Of a stretch of 64,000 nt of DNA, positions 1-7,996 are shown piece by piece; position 1 is the first letter of the stretch; each line of letters begins with the position of its first letter. A program made the position numbers and the translations under genes. A model generated the notes under the pieces. The model made no database searches. It was not told where the DNA came from and saw only the letters and a program-made list of their open reading frames with translations. Origin of the DNA: Micromonospora vinacea (lineage in GTDB: Bacteria > Actinomycetota > Actinomycetes > Mycobacteriales > Micromonosporaceae); assembly GCF_015751785.1 (NCBI RefSeq), contig NZ_JADOTY010000001.1, positions 6,448,001 through 6,512,000 on the forward strand, given 5' to 3'.

Positions 1-390
1 GGCGACCATCGGTGCGATGGGGGTGATACCGATGCCACCAGCGACGAAGAGGTAACGCCGGGCCGCGACCAGCGGGAAGGTGTTGCGCGGCCCGCTCACC
101 CGGACGGTCGCGCCGACGGTGAGCCGCTCGTGCACCAGCCGGGAGCCGCCGCGTCCGTTCGGTTCGCGCTGCACCGCGATCCGCAGGACGGACCGGTCCG
201 CCGGGTCGCCGCAGAGGGAGTACTGACGGGCCAGCCCGGCGCTCAACTCCAGGTCGATGTGCGCGCCCGGCGTCCACTCGGGCAGGTCACCACCATCCGC
301 CCGACTCAGGCGGATCGCCACGACCTCGGCCGCCACCTGATCCCGGCCGGCGACCACCAGCTCTACACCGATCAGAACGTCCACTGTCAC
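1..390 (-). CDS. Flavin reductase component of a Rieske oxygenase (3' end outside window)
   Basis: The first 130 residues of a ferredoxin-NADP reductase-fold protein are visible; the rest lies beyond base 1. Residues 55-60 (RQYSLC) form the flavin-binding RxYS motif and 118-124 (GGIGITP) the start of the NAD(P) domain. The family (phthalate dioxygenase reductase/VanB type) passes electrons from NAD(P)H via flavin and usually a C-terminal 2Fe-2S domain to a Rieske oxygenase. The GTG start at 390 overlaps the TGA of the upstream 72-aa gene as GTGA, so translation is probably coupled. The oxygenase two genes upstream is the likely partner. The substrate is unknown. Confidence 0.85.
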   Translation of the reverse strand, partial: MTVDVLIGVELVVAGRDQVAAEVVAIRLSRADGGDLPEWTPGAHIDLELSAGLARQYSLCGDPADRSVLRIAVQREPNGRGGSRLVHERLTVGATVRVSGPRNTFPLVAARRYLFVAGGIGITPIAPMVA

Positions 391-605
391 TCGCGCATCG
401 CCAGCGTTCTCGGCGGTCCGGGCGCCGGCCCGGCCACGCCCTGATGGCCCTCCGGATGGGCGAGCAGCCACTCCCACAACTCGACCGGATCCTCGGCGAG
501 GCGCTCGGCCCCGCAGTGGCAGATCCCGCGCAGGGTGTCGGTGCCCGGCACCCAGTGGATCCGGTAGACCCGATCCCCACCGAGGGCGCCTGCTCGGGTC
601 CTCAC
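387..605 (-). CDS. 72-aa conserved-looking small protein between oxygenase and reductase
   Basis: This short protein is not a family I can name. It starts at GTG 605, overlapping the TGA of the Rieske gene by GTGA, and its own TGA overlaps the next GTG in the same way, which argues strongly that it is translated. Near residue 29 it has a CHCG motif, followed by an acidic/aromatic stretch (EDPVELWEWL) and a His (HPEGH), so metal binding is possible. Its place inside an oxygenase/reductase operon suggests an accessory or assembly role, which is inference only. Confidence 0.7.
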   Translation of the reverse strand: MRTRAGALGGDRVYRIHWVPGTDTLRGICHCGAERLAEDPVELWEWLLAHPEGHQGVAGPAPGPPRTLAMRE

Positions 606-1645
606 CGCGCCGCTCCCACCGTCCCCGGCCCGACCATCCGGGCCAGCAGCCTGCGCGCGGCCAGACCGCCGGTGTCGATGTTGATGCTCAACTCCTGATA
701 CCTGTCCGGCTCGGTCGCGATCACCTGCTCCAGGATGTTGAGCGCGGTCACGTCCTGCATGACAACGGTGTGGTTGCTGTGGTGCAGGTACTCGCTGACC
801 GACTCGTCGTCGATCGCGAAGTCGCGCGCCACGGCCCAGAAGTCATAGGTGGTGTGCTCGGTCGACGGGGTGATGGCGTACACGATCTCGGCGTGGAACG
901 CTTCGCTGTCCTCGCCGTCGGCGGGCGGGTAGACACCCTGCGGTGCGATCCGGCTGTGCAGGAGGTAGAGGCAGGGCGGGTGGTACTCGATGTCCTGCCA
1001 CCGGGTGATCCGGCCCTGGATCCCGGTCGAGCGCGCGTAGAACGGCGGGCACTGGGCGTCGTCCATGTGCCGACTGACGTAGACGATGCCCCGGTCCTCG
1101 TCCACCTCGGTGGTGATCGGAGTGTTCGCCACCTCCGGTGTACCGATGTAACCGCCATGCAGGTAGGTCTCGTGGGACAGGTCCAGGAGGTTGTCCACCA
1201 GCAGGCCGTACCGCGCGTTCAGGGGCGCCATGCCCCGCACCACCGCGTAGCGCGGGTCGGCCAGCCACGGCGCGCGGGGAATCGCGGTCGGGTCGGCCCG
1301 GTCCAGGTCGCCGATCCAGACCCAGATGAAGGAGTCCTGTTCCACCACCGGAAACGAGGCCACCCGCGCGGTGCGCGGTATGCGCTGTTGACCGGGTACG
1401 AAGACACATGCGCCGGTCGGATCGTAGGTGAAGCCGTGGTAACCGCAGACGATCGTGTCGCCGTCGAGCCGGCTCTCCGACAGCGGGAAGCGCCGATGCA
1501 CGCACCGGTCGGCGAGCGCCACCGCCTTCCCGGCGCCGGTGCGGTACAGCACCAACGGCTCACCGAGCACCGTACGAGCGAGCAGATCCCGCCCCACCTC
1601 ACTGCCGTAGGCCGCCACATACCACTGGTTACGCGCGAATGTCAT
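602..1645 (-). CDS. Rieske non-heme iron oxygenase, vanillate demethylase (VanA)-like
   Basis: This 347-aa protein has a Rieske 2Fe-2S site, C48-x-H50 and C67-x2-H70, with the spacing normal for the family. The mononuclear iron site is seen as DLSHETYLH, with His158 and His163. Related enzymes O-demethylate or hydroxylate aromatic acids with electrons from a reductase such as the one encoded downstream. ATG 1645 is chosen because the domain begins at once (MTFARNQWYV) and GGAGG lies 9 bases upstream; the open frame continues to 1792 but that part has no domain. The substrate cannot be read from sequence. Confidence 0.9.
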   Translation of the reverse strand: MTFARNQWYVAAYGSEVGRDLLARTVLGEPLVLYRTGAGKAVALADRCVHRRFPLSESRLDGDTIVCGYHGFTYDPTGACVFVPGQQRIPRTARVASFPVVEQDSFIWVWIGDLDRADPTAIPRAPWLADPRYAVVRGMAPLNARYGLLVDNLLDLSHETYLHGGYIGTPEVANTPITTEVDEDRGIVYVSRHMDDAQCPPFYARSTGIQGRITRWQDIEYHPPCLYLLHSRIAPQGVYPPADGEDSEAFHAEIVYAITPSTEHTTYDFWAVARDFAIDDESVSEYLHHSNHTVVMQDVTALNILEQVIATEPDRYQELSINIDTGGLAARRLLARMVGPGTVGAAR

Positions 1646-1655
1646 GCGACCGGAC

Positions 1656-1681
1656 CTCCATGCAGACGGACGTCGATGGAG
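1656..1681. promoter_or_regulatory. Inverted repeat upstream of the oxygenase operon
   Basis: CTCCAT at 1656-1661 is mirrored by ATGGAG at 1676-1681, 11 bp upstream of the oxygenase start and overlapping its ribosome binding site. It could be an operator or an mRNA hairpin. Short arms make this weak. Confidence 0.3.
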
Positions 1682-1757
1682 CCGGATCGTCCCGTGCGCT
1701 GTCCCCGCTGGGGAACCGGAGCTTTCACTGGATGAAAGGCCGGCCTCCCACGCCTGA

Positions 1758-1796
1758 CGGTATGGCTGCCGTGCCGGCGGCGCGGCAGCCATACCG
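1758..1796 (-). terminator. Hairpin terminator after the DksA-like gene
   Basis: Perfect 14-bp arms (CGGTATGGCTGCCG at 1758-1771 and its complement at 1783-1796) flank an 11-nt loop. The hairpin begins 6 bp past the stop of the DksA-like gene. It has no U-tract, as is common in actinobacteria. Confidence 0.75.
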
Positions 1797-1801
1797 CGGG
1801 G

Positions 1802-2134
1802 TCACCTGTTCTGCTTCTCCTGGCACGGCACGCAGAAGCGGGCGTGCGGGAGGATCTCGAGCCGCTCGGCCGGGATGCTCCGGCCGCACCTCTGGCAGGC
1901 ACCGTAGGTGCCGTCGCTGATCCGGCTCAGCGCACCGGTGATCTGCTCGATGTTCTGGCGGGTGGCCAGCAGCAGCGCAGCCTGGTTGTGGGCCTCGCCG
2001 GGGTCGCCGGTGTCCGCGTTGAGCTCGGTCAGTTCCCGCAGCCGAGCCGTCTGGGTGGCGAAGTCGTCCGCCAGGGACGCTCGCAGGTCAGCCAGCCAAC
2101 TCTGGTCGGGAGTACGACGATGATCGACGCTCAT
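1802..2134 (-). CDS. DksA/TraR-type zinc-finger regulator
   Basis: The 110-aa protein has a helical N-terminal part (about 15-75) and a C4 zinc finger, Cys80/Cys83 and Cys101/Cys104, typical of the DksA/TraR C4 family. DksA relatives enter the RNA polymerase secondary channel and change promoter use; an acidic loop DTGDPGE at 41-47 sits where the family has its coiled-coil tip. ATG 2134 follows GAAAGG. The open frame upstream of it has no domain. The gene sits behind a long leader with an intrinsic terminator 28 bp before the start, so transcription attenuation is possible. It is monocistronic and ends in a hairpin. Confidence 0.85.
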   Translation of the reverse strand: MSVDHRRTPDQSWLADLRASLADDFATQTARLRELTELNADTGDPGEAHNQAALLLATRQNIEQITGALSRISDGTYGACQRCGRSIPAERLEILPHARFCVPCQEKQNR

Positions 2135-2144
2135 GATCTGCCTT

Positions 2145-2408
2145 TCAAGGGGAATGGGCGGGAAAAACAAAAAGGGCCGAAGCTTGGATAGCTTCGCCCT
2201 GGCGGTCGTTCTGGGTATGCAACGACTCCGCGGGTGGGCCTCGGCCGGTTCGCACCAGGCTCGACTGTGTGTGCGTGGGCACGGTGTGCGGCGCGCGGAC
2301 GACCGGCACCCGCATGTCGGCCTTGGGGCGGGTCGCCGTCGGCACGCGGACAGCACCGCCCACCGCCACCTCGGTGGCGGCGGGCGAGCGGAAGGTCACC
2401 GGCGGCAT
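2145..2408 (-). CDS. Possible leaderless 87-aa upstream ORF in the DksA-like leader
   Basis: This frame starts at ATG 2408, about 6 bp past the end of a consensus -10 box, so a transcript from that promoter would begin almost at its start codon. It ends 10 bp before the DksA-like ATG and runs through the intrinsic terminator hairpin. No domain is recognised; it is rich in Pro, Ala, Thr and Arg and ends in the stretch ALFVFPAHSP. It may be a regulatory leader ORF whose translation decides terminator formation, or a chance frame. Confidence 0.4.
   Translation of the reverse strand: MPPVTFRSPAATEVAVGGAVRVPTATRPKADMRVPVVRAPHTVPTHTQSSLVRTGRGPPAESLHTQNDRQGEAIQASALFVFPAHSP
2163..2200 (-). terminator. 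Intrinsic terminator (possible attenuator) before the DksA-like gene
   Basis: On the minus strand GGGCGAAGC and its near complement GCTTCGGCCC pair around a 7-nt loop and are followed directly by TTTTTGTTTTT. A U-tract this clean is unusual in such high-GC DNA. It lies 28 bp upstream of the DksA-like start codon and downstream of a promoter facing the gene, so it would stop leader transcripts unless it is disrupted. Confidence 0.75.
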
Positions 2409-2414
2409 GCCCCC

Positions 2415-2443
2415 ACCATAGAGCGACGTTGCCCCAATGCCAA
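2415..2443 (-). promoter_or_regulatory. Sigma-70-type promoter of the DksA-like leader
   Basis: Minus strand TTGGCA (2443-2438), a 17-bp spacer and TATGGT (2420-2415) match vegetative promoter elements. The predicted start is near 2408, giving a leader of about 275 nt. The same 480-bp gap (2135-2614) must also hold the promoter of the rightward debranching-enzyme gene, which I could not place. Confidence 0.6.
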
Positions 2444-2614
2444 CGTCCCCGGTGGGGCCTCATTCCGGCCTCGAACTGCCGCTTTTCGCCGCAATAGGGC
2501 CGTTGCCCGAACCCGGTGGGCGCCCTTCGATATGGCAGCGAGGTCATCTTTTCGAGTCCTAGACTGCGGTGCGTGGCGGGGTCTCTGCCCTGCCTACCGG
2601 GGGGAGAGAATGCC

Positions 2615-4759
2615 ATGCAATCTCAATCGACACCGTCCGGGTCCCCGTCGACGACGCAACAACCCGACAAGGCTCACGGTGGCGCCAACCGCGACATGCC
2701 GCCGGAGTTGGGCTCGGACGCTGTCGGCATTTTCGAAGGCCGGACCTTCATGTTGTCCAATCCGGCCGGGGACGTGCCGGCCGACTCCATCGCTGGTCTG
2801 GTGCACGACGACACCCGCTATCTCAGCCGTTGGGAGTTGACAGTCGACGGGAAGGCTCCGCTCGTCCTCAGCGCGAACCCTGTCGATCCGTACTCGGCGG
2901 CCTTCTTTCTCGCGAACCCTGAAATCGAGGGCCTGGCGGCGAACCGGGTCGGCGTGCGACGGGAACGGTTCGTCGGCGACGGCATGCATGAGCGAATAAC
3001 TGTGCAATATTTTGGTGCCGAGCCGGTCTCCGTGCGTCTGCGGTTGGATGTCGGCGCGGACTTCGCTGATCTGTTCGAGATAAAGGGAACGGGACGGAGC
3101 AGGCTGGCCGACATCCGGCGGACCCACCGGCCGGACGGCTCGGCGCTGCGTTTCTCCTACCAGAATTCGCACTGGTCGGCCGTCACCACGGTGGAGGCCG
3201 AGCCGCGTGCCGATCGGGTCGAGGGCGACGCACTGGTCTGGGATGTGCACCTGGGGCGAGGTCAGACCTGGGGTTGTGAGCTGCGGGTGCTGCTGAACTG
3301 TCGGGGCAGGGACTACCAGCCGGCCAGCCGCACCTTCGGCGAAGAGCAGGATCCCGGCGCTGACGACGCAGCCTGGCGGTGGAGGGCCAACAAGCCACAC
3401 CTGAGCGCGGAATCAGACCTGTTGCGCGACGTGTACCACAAGTCGGCCAGTGACCTGGTGTCGATGCGGATCGCCAAGGAGATTCGGGGTGAGCAGGTCG
3501 TTCTGCTGGCCGCCGGTATGCCCTGGTTCCTGGCGGTCTTCGGACGGGACACTCTGATCACCGCCTACCAGAGCGTCAGCTGCGGACCCGACGTCGCCCG
3601 GGGCGCGCTGGTCACTCTCGCCGCGCACCAGGGCACCGCCGTCGACGACTTCAGCGACGAGGAACCGGGAAAGATCCTCCACGAGTTCCGATCCGGCGAG
3701 CTGACGCAGCTCGGCATCATGCCCTACGGCCCGTGCTTCGGCGCGGCCGACACCACCCAGCTGTGGCTCATCCTGCTCTCCGAGTATTGGCGGTGGACGG
3801 GCGACGACGCGCTGGTCCAGCGGTTGCGGCCGAACGCCGACGCCGCTCTGCGGTGGATTGACAACTTCGGAGACCGCGACGGCGACGGATACGTCGAGTA
3901 CGCCACCCGCTCCCCCGAAGGCATGCGCAACCACTGCTGGCGCGACTCACCGGACGGGGTCCAGTTCGCCGACAGCAGCCTTCCCACCCTGCCGGTCGCG
4001 ACCTGTGAGATCCAGGGCTACACCTATGACGCGAAGCTGCGCGCCGCGCAACTCGCCGACGGCCCGTGGGCCGACCACGCACTGGCGCGACGGCTGCGTA
4101 CCGAGGCCGCCGAGCTGCGCGAGCGCTTCAACCGCGACTACTGGCTGCCTGCCCGCGGCGGCTACTACGCGATCGGTCTCGACGCCGACAAGCGCCCCAT
4201 CGACTCGATGACCTCGAACATGGGCCACCTGCTGTGGAGCGGCATCGTCCCGCCGGATCGTGCCGCCGCGGTGGCCCGGCAGTTGATGTCCGACCAGATG
4301 TTCTCCGGCTGGGGTGTCCGGACCCTCTCCACCGAGGACGTGGGTTACAACCCCATCGGCTACCACCTCGGGACCGTGTGGCCACACGACAACTCGATCA
4401 TCGCCGCCGGGCTCGCCCGGTACGGTCACCGCGACGCCGCGAACCGCATCGCGATGGCGATGCTGGAGGCCGCCGCCCAATTCGAGCACCGCCTGCCCGA
4501 AGCCATCTCCGGGTACGACCGTTCGCTCGGCCGACGACCCGTGCCGTACCCCACCGCCTGCAATCCCCAGGCCTGGGCCAGCGGCGCTCCCCTGCTGTTC
4601 CTGCGGACGATGCTCGGGCTCGACGTCAACGACGGGATCCTCGCCACCGATCCGCACGTTCCCGAGGCGCTGGGGAACATCCGGCTGACCGGGGTTGCCG
4701 TCCACGGTGCTCGGCAGACGGTCGAGGCGTCCGCGTCAGGGCCGAGTTCCTCGGCCTGA
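2615..4759 (+). CDS. Glycogen debranching (amylo-alpha-1,6-glucosidase-like) enzyme
   Basis: This 714-aa cytosolic protein has an N-terminal beta domain (about 30-230, GDE_N_bis type) and a C-terminal alpha/alpha-barrel (about 290-700, GDE_C type), with the family stretches FGRDTLITAYQS near 309, NMGHLLWSG near 536 and NPQAWASGAP near 649. Relatives remove alpha-1,6-linked glucose from glycogen or related oligosaccharides. ATG 2615 is preferred because a GGGGGGAGAG ribosome site ends 6 bases upstream; the frame opens earlier, at 2516, without support. The stop codon lies in the terminator stem shared with the convergent VOC gene. There are no sugar genes beside it, so its exact substrate is open. 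Confidence 0.85.
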   Translation: MQSQSTPSGSPSTTQQPDKAHGGANRDMPPELGSDAVGIFEGRTFMLSNPAGDVPADSIAGLVHDDTRYLSRWELTVDGKAPLVLSANPVDPYSAAFFLANPEIEGLAANRVGVRRERFVGDGMHERITVQYFGAEPVSVRLRLDVGADFADLFEIKGTGRSRLADIRRTHRPDGSALRFSYQNSHWSAVTTVEAEPRADRVEGDALVWDVHLGRGQTWGCELRVLLNCRGRDYQPASRTFGEEQDPGADDAAWRWRANKPHLSAESDLLRDVYHKSASDLVSMRIAKEIRGEQVVLLAAGMPWFLAVFGRDTLITAYQSVSCGPDVARGALVTLAAHQGTAVDDFSDEEPGKILHEFRSGELTQLGIMPYGPCFGAADTTQLWLILLSEYWRWTGDDALVQRLRPNADAALRWIDNFGDRDGDGYVEYATRSPEGMRNHCWRDSPDGVQFADSSLPTLPVATCEIQGYTYDAKLRAAQLADGPWADHALARRLRTEAAELRERFNRDYWLPARGGYYAIGLDADKRPIDSMTSNMGHLLWSGIVPPDRAAAVARQLMSDQMFSGWGVRTLSTEDVGYNPIGYHLGTVWPHDNSIIAAGLARYGHRDAANRIAMAMLEAAAQFEHRLPEAISGYDRSLGRRPVPYPTACNPQAWASGAPLLFLRTMLGLDVNDGILATDPHVPEALGNIRLTGVAVHGARQTVEASASGPSSSA

Positions 4760-4785
4760 AACGCGGCGCTCGTCGTTCAGGCCGA
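4751..4785. terminator. Bidirectional hairpin between convergent genes
   Basis: TCGGCCTGAA-A-CG at 4751-4763 pairs with CGTTCAGGCCGA at 4774-4785 with one bulged A. It lies between the debranching gene (its stop is in the stem) and the convergent VOC gene ending at 4801. Confidence 0.7.
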
Positions 4786-4800
4786 CCCGTGGTGGGACGG

Positions 4801-5535
4801 TCAGCTCGGGGTGAGGAGGCAGAACTCGTTGCCCTCCGGGTCGGCGAGCACCCTCCACGGGACGTCCTGGCCCAGGTCGATGGGGGCCGCGCCGAGACTC
4901 CGCAGCCGGGCCGCCTCGACCTCCGGGTCGTCACCGGGGTACGGGCGGACGTCGAGGTGGACGCGGTTCCATCCGCTCTTCACGTCGGGTGTACGGACGA
5001 ACTCCAGATAGGGGCCGACGCCCTTGGCGGAGCGCAGTCGCGCACCCTTGTCGGTCACCTCGTGCACTGTCCAGTCCGTGGCCTCGCTCCAGAACCGGGC
5101 CATGGCTCGCGGATCCGCGCAGTCGACCACTACGGCGGCGATCGGTCCGGTGTCCCGGTAGAGCGGTCGGGGGTCCAGCACACAGAACTCGTTGCCCTCC
5201 GGGTCGGCCATGACCGTCCATGGCACGTCACCCTGGCCCACGTCGGCAGGTGTGGCGCCGAGATCCTTCAGGCGGGCCACCACCTGCGCCTGGTGGGCCG
5301 CCGAGGTGGTGGCGAGGTCCACGTGCACCCGGTTCTTCACCGTCTTGGGCTCCTGGGAGACGACGAGGTCGATGCAGACTGCGACGGGGTCGGGGTAGAC
5401 GAAGCCCTCGGGTTCGAGATTGGTCACGCCGGGTCCCTCACTGGACACCTCCCAACCGAGCGCCTGCGCCCAGAACCCGCCCAACGCGGAGTCGTCCCGA
5501 GCCTTCATGTTGATCTGCACAAGCCGTGTCGCCAT
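4801..5535 (-). CDS. Tandem VOC (glyoxalase/bleomycin-resistance fold) protein
   Basis: The 244-aa protein contains two VOC modules, about 1-123 and 128-244, each ending in the same kind of signature (VMADPEGNEFCVLDP and VLADPEGNEFCLLTP). VOC proteins bind metals or small molecules and include glyoxalases, dioxygenases and antibiotic-binding proteins; tandem forms are common in actinobacteria and mostly uncharacterised. The start ATG 5535 gives the canonical beta-strand N-terminus (MATRLVQINMKA). It stands alone, convergent with the debranching gene. A single-module protein with the same C-terminal signature is encoded at 56666-57049. Confidence 0.8.
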   Translation of the reverse strand: MATRLVQINMKARDDSALGGFWAQALGWEVSSEGPGVTNLEPEGFVYPDPVAVCIDLVVSQEPKTVKNRVHVDLATTSAAHQAQVVARLKDLGATPADVGQGDVPWTVMADPEGNEFCVLDPRPLYRDTGPIAAVVVDCADPRAMARFWSEATDWTVHEVTDKGARLRSAKGVGPYLEFVRTPDVKSGWNRVHLDVRPYPGDDPEVEAARLRSLGAAPIDLGQDVPWRVLADPEGNEFCLLTPS

Positions 5536-5652
5536 GCCGGCGATGCTAGGGCCCCATCGAGTCGGCGGTGGCACCCACCCCACCCCATGTGCGGACGCGC
5601 CGTCCTGGACCACCGCTCACGACGTCACGACGTGTCCCGCGCCTGCACGGCG

Positions 5653-6327
5653 CTACAGCAGGTCGAGCACAGTCTCTATCCGCGCGGCCAGCACCAGATC
5701 CATGCTGCCTTCGACGATCACAGTGACAGCCGCGCTACCGGGTGACCGCGCCAGCCGGACCACCACCGTGGGTGTGCCGACCAGCGGGTACTCGAACCAG
5801 CGGTCAGCTGTCTCGTCGTTCGTGTCGTCGAGCGCGCCAACCAGGGCAGCCTCGTCGAGATCGTCGTACGCGTAACCGATGTAGGTGCTGATCTGGCGAA
5901 GCAACCGCACGACGTGGTCCTCGGTCACCCATCCCTCGACGTGCGCCACGCCGTCGTGGATCGCCCCGCTGAGCGGCTGCGATCCGGCCGACACCAGCTG
6001 ATCCAACTGCGGGTCATACGAGTCGAGCCCGTGGGCACTGGCCAGCACAGGAAGAGCGCTGGTGCCTTCCCACCCATGGGGTAGCGTCAGGCCGACGAAT
6101 CGATCGGCGAGGCCGGTGTGGCCCCACGGCTGCCGCCAACCCAGATCGTCATGCCACGGGGCGATCATGTCGGCAAGGTCCGGCCAGCGGTGCAGCAGCT
6201 CGGCACGAAAAGCCAGGACGCCGTCATCCGACACGAGACCATCCGCCGACTCGTCCGCGAGCCGATCCGCCAGCTGACGAGGATCCTCTGTCGCCCCGGA
6301 CGTCCAGAAGTACAGGTCGTAGCTCAC
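5653..6327 (-). CDS. Uncharacterised 224-aa protein (MSYDLYFW type)
   Basis: No domain is recognised with certainty. The protein starts at GTG 6327 with MSYDLYFW, a start I have seen in small uncharacterised bacterial proteins, is acidic, and has no signal peptide or membrane segment. Codon use matches the neighbours. The N-terminal half is rich in Asp and Trp (DLGWRQPWGHTG near 65). It is transcribed alone, between VOC and LigD-like genes on the same strand. Function unknown. Confidence 0.65.
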   Translation of the reverse strand: MSYDLYFWTSGATEDPRQLADRLADESADGLVSDDGVLAFRAELLHRWPDLADMIAPWHDDLGWRQPWGHTGLADRFVGLTLPHGWEGTSALPVLASAHGLDSYDPQLDQLVSAGSQPLSGAIHDGVAHVEGWVTEDHVVRLLRQISTYIGYAYDDLDEAALVGALDDTNDETADRWFEYPLVGTPTVVVRLARSPGSAAVTVIVEGSMDLVLAARIETVLDLL

Positions 6328-6386
6328 TTGGGCAGCCTATGCCGCACCTGTTCAGCACCGAGCTGCCCAGACCCCTCGGTCGCCGT

Positions 6387-6764
6387 CTATCTGTTCTCGT
6401 CCGGAGGCTGCTCTTTTGTCAGGTGCAGCAGCCAACCCTCGCCGGTGCGGATGAGCGCGTACCGCCGGCGGCCGGCGCGGCCGTGCAGTGTGAACAGCAT
6501 CCGCCGCTCGGTGCGAGCGTGCTCCTCCCAGGTGCCGATGTCGGCGATCGACTTGTCGACGTCCTCGTAGGTGAGGTGAGCGAGGTCGTGGTCGGGCACG
6601 GCGATCGCGAGCCGGTTGTCGCTGGGGCTGTCCGGCAGACCGCGCGGCACCGCCCACGAGCGCAGCACACCGTCCTCCTCGAGCCGCAGGTCGAAGTGCG
6701 GTCGCGGTTTACGGTGGTGGTGCAGGACGAAGGCGGGTGCCACGTTCCCATTCTCGGTGCCCAC
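6387..6764 (-). CDS. LigD-type 3'-phosphoesterase domain protein, stand-alone and degenerate
   Basis: The 125-aa protein resembles the phosphoesterase domain of bacterial DNA ligase D, which trims 3' ends during non-homologous end joining. Residues 10-28 (FVLHHHRKPRPHFDLRLE) hold the catalytic His/Asp/Arg cluster, followed by WAVPRGLP. The usual central GEYGxGxVxIWD motif is not present; the corresponding part reads YEDVDKSIADIGTWEEH. There is no polymerase or ligase domain. GTG 6764 is the likely start. It may be a repurposed or inactive domain. Confidence 0.7.
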   Translation of the reverse strand: MGTENGNVAPAFVLHHHRKPRPHFDLRLEEDGVLRSWAVPRGLPDSPSDNRLAIAVPDHDLAHLTYEDVDKSIADIGTWEEHARTERRMLFTLHGRAGRRRYALIRTGEGWLLHLTKEQPPDENR

Positions 6765-6879
6765 CGGCTCTTCCGCCTGTCAACCCGACCACCTCACGAA
6801 GCCTGGCACGCCTGCCAGTCCTGAGCAGCTGGATGAGCGCCGAGACTCGGGTGTCGTGGTGTCTTGATTGACTGGGTCG

Positions 6880-7821
6880 ATGCGGATCGAGGAAGTTGAG
6901 GGGATCGCGGCGGCTCTGGGTGGCAGGGTCGTGGCGACATCGGTGTTGGCGGGCGGTTTCTCTCACGAGACCTGCCTTCTCACGCTTGCTGACCGTCGGG
7001 TCGTTGCCCGGTTCGGAGGAACCGATCCGACGGTTGAGGCGGGGGTCATGGACGTCGCCCGCCGGTATGTGCCGGTCCCGGACGTCCTGTTGGTCTTGCC
7101 CGCCGGAGACGGGCGGGTGCGCCCCGCGATGGTCATCGAGTATGTGGACGGCGTCTTGCTGAGTGGTGTGCTCGCCAGGGGTGATCTTGGGCGGTTGGAG
7201 GCGGGTGAGCTGGGGGCGGAAGTCGGACGGGTCGTCGCGCGAGTCGCTGGTGCGACGTTCGACCGACGAGGTTTCTTCGTGAACGGGGATCTCACCGTCA
7301 AGGAGGAGCGCCCCTGGTCGCAGCAGTTGGTCGAGGTCGCCGAGGGTTGTATGGCTGCCGTTCCCGACAGCCGGCTCGACGGCGAGACGCGTCGTGCTTG
7401 GGTGATGTTGTGCGCGGCTCACGCGACGGCGCTGGAAGGCATCGACGGTCAGACTCGGCTGGTACATGCCGACATCAACCCGAAGAACATCCTGGTCTCT
7501 CGGGTGGGCGGCGGTTGGCGAGTGGATGCGCTGCTCGACTGGGAGTTCAGTTATTCCGGTTGCCCGTATGGCGATGCTGCGAACATGGCCCGGTTCGGCG
7601 CTGACCACCCCGCCGGATTCTTGGATGGCTTCCAGGCGGGCTTCGCCGAGCAGCAGCCCGCAGACCTGCCCCTGGTGCAGAACTGGACCTATGTGGGGCG
7701 GGTCCTGGACATGTTCGCGTTGAGTGACCTGCTGACTCGCCCTCTGGGGCATGGCGTTGCCGACCAAGCCGCCGACCAGGTCCGGCGTTGGGTTCGGCAC
7801 GGCGTACCGGACAGTGTGTGA
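6880..7821 (+). CDS. APH/choline-kinase-fold phosphotransferase
   Basis: This 313-aa protein has the Brenner-type catalytic loop VHADINPKN (196-204) and the metal-binding DWE near 219, with an N-terminal lobe carrying the nucleotide-binding GGFSHET loop. Relatives phosphorylate aminoglycosides, macrolides, homoserine or other small alcohols. ATG 6880 is chosen over TTG 6868 because the family fold starts within a few residues of it. No neighbour indicates the substrate, so resistance should not be assumed. A second member of the fold begins at 63701. Confidence 0.8.
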   Translation: MRIEEVEGIAAALGGRVVATSVLAGGFSHETCLLTLADRRVVARFGGTDPTVEAGVMDVARRYVPVPDVLLVLPAGDGRVRPAMVIEYVDGVLLSGVLARGDLGRLEAGELGAEVGRVVARVAGATFDRRGFFVNGDLTVKEERPWSQQLVEVAEGCMAAVPDSRLDGETRRAWVMLCAAHATALEGIDGQTRLVHADINPKNILVSRVGGGWRVDALLDWEFSYSGCPYGDAANMARFGADHPAGFLDGFQAGFAEQQPADLPLVQNWTYVGRVLDMFALSDLLTRPLGHGVADQAADQVRRWVRHGVPDSV

Positions 7822-7856
7822 CGTGTCGGGGCGGGATCGGCCGGCACCCGCTGCGG

Positions 7857-7970
7857 GGGATAGATTTTGCGTGGCGCCTCGTACGCCCCGACTGCTTCAT
7901 CGCCTGGTCCGCCGGGGACGCCGCCACGCTGCGCGCCTCGCTCGCCCACCACTTCGGCCTCCCACGATGA
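7857..7970 (+). pseudogene. C-terminal fragment of a FAD-dependent aromatic hydroxylase
   Basis: The frame reads DFAWRLVRPDCFIAWSAG, then ATLRASLAHHFGLPR and a stop. This is the pattern of the last residues of PheA/TfdB-type FAD monooxygenases (VRPDGxxAWR). No flavin-binding domain precedes it; upstream is the phosphotransferase gene in another frame. It is best read as the remnant of a deleted gene. Confidence 0.55.
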
Positions 7971-7996
7971 CCAAGACAATTCCGGTCCGGCCCTCG

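Noticed and set aside
4066..5745. A 559-aa + frame.
   Set aside because: It covers the end of the debranching gene in another frame and the antisense of the VOC gene; no domain is seen.
6880..7821. Calling the phosphotransferase an aminoglycoside-resistance gene.
   Set aside because: The fold fits many substrates and nothing nearby supports resistance.
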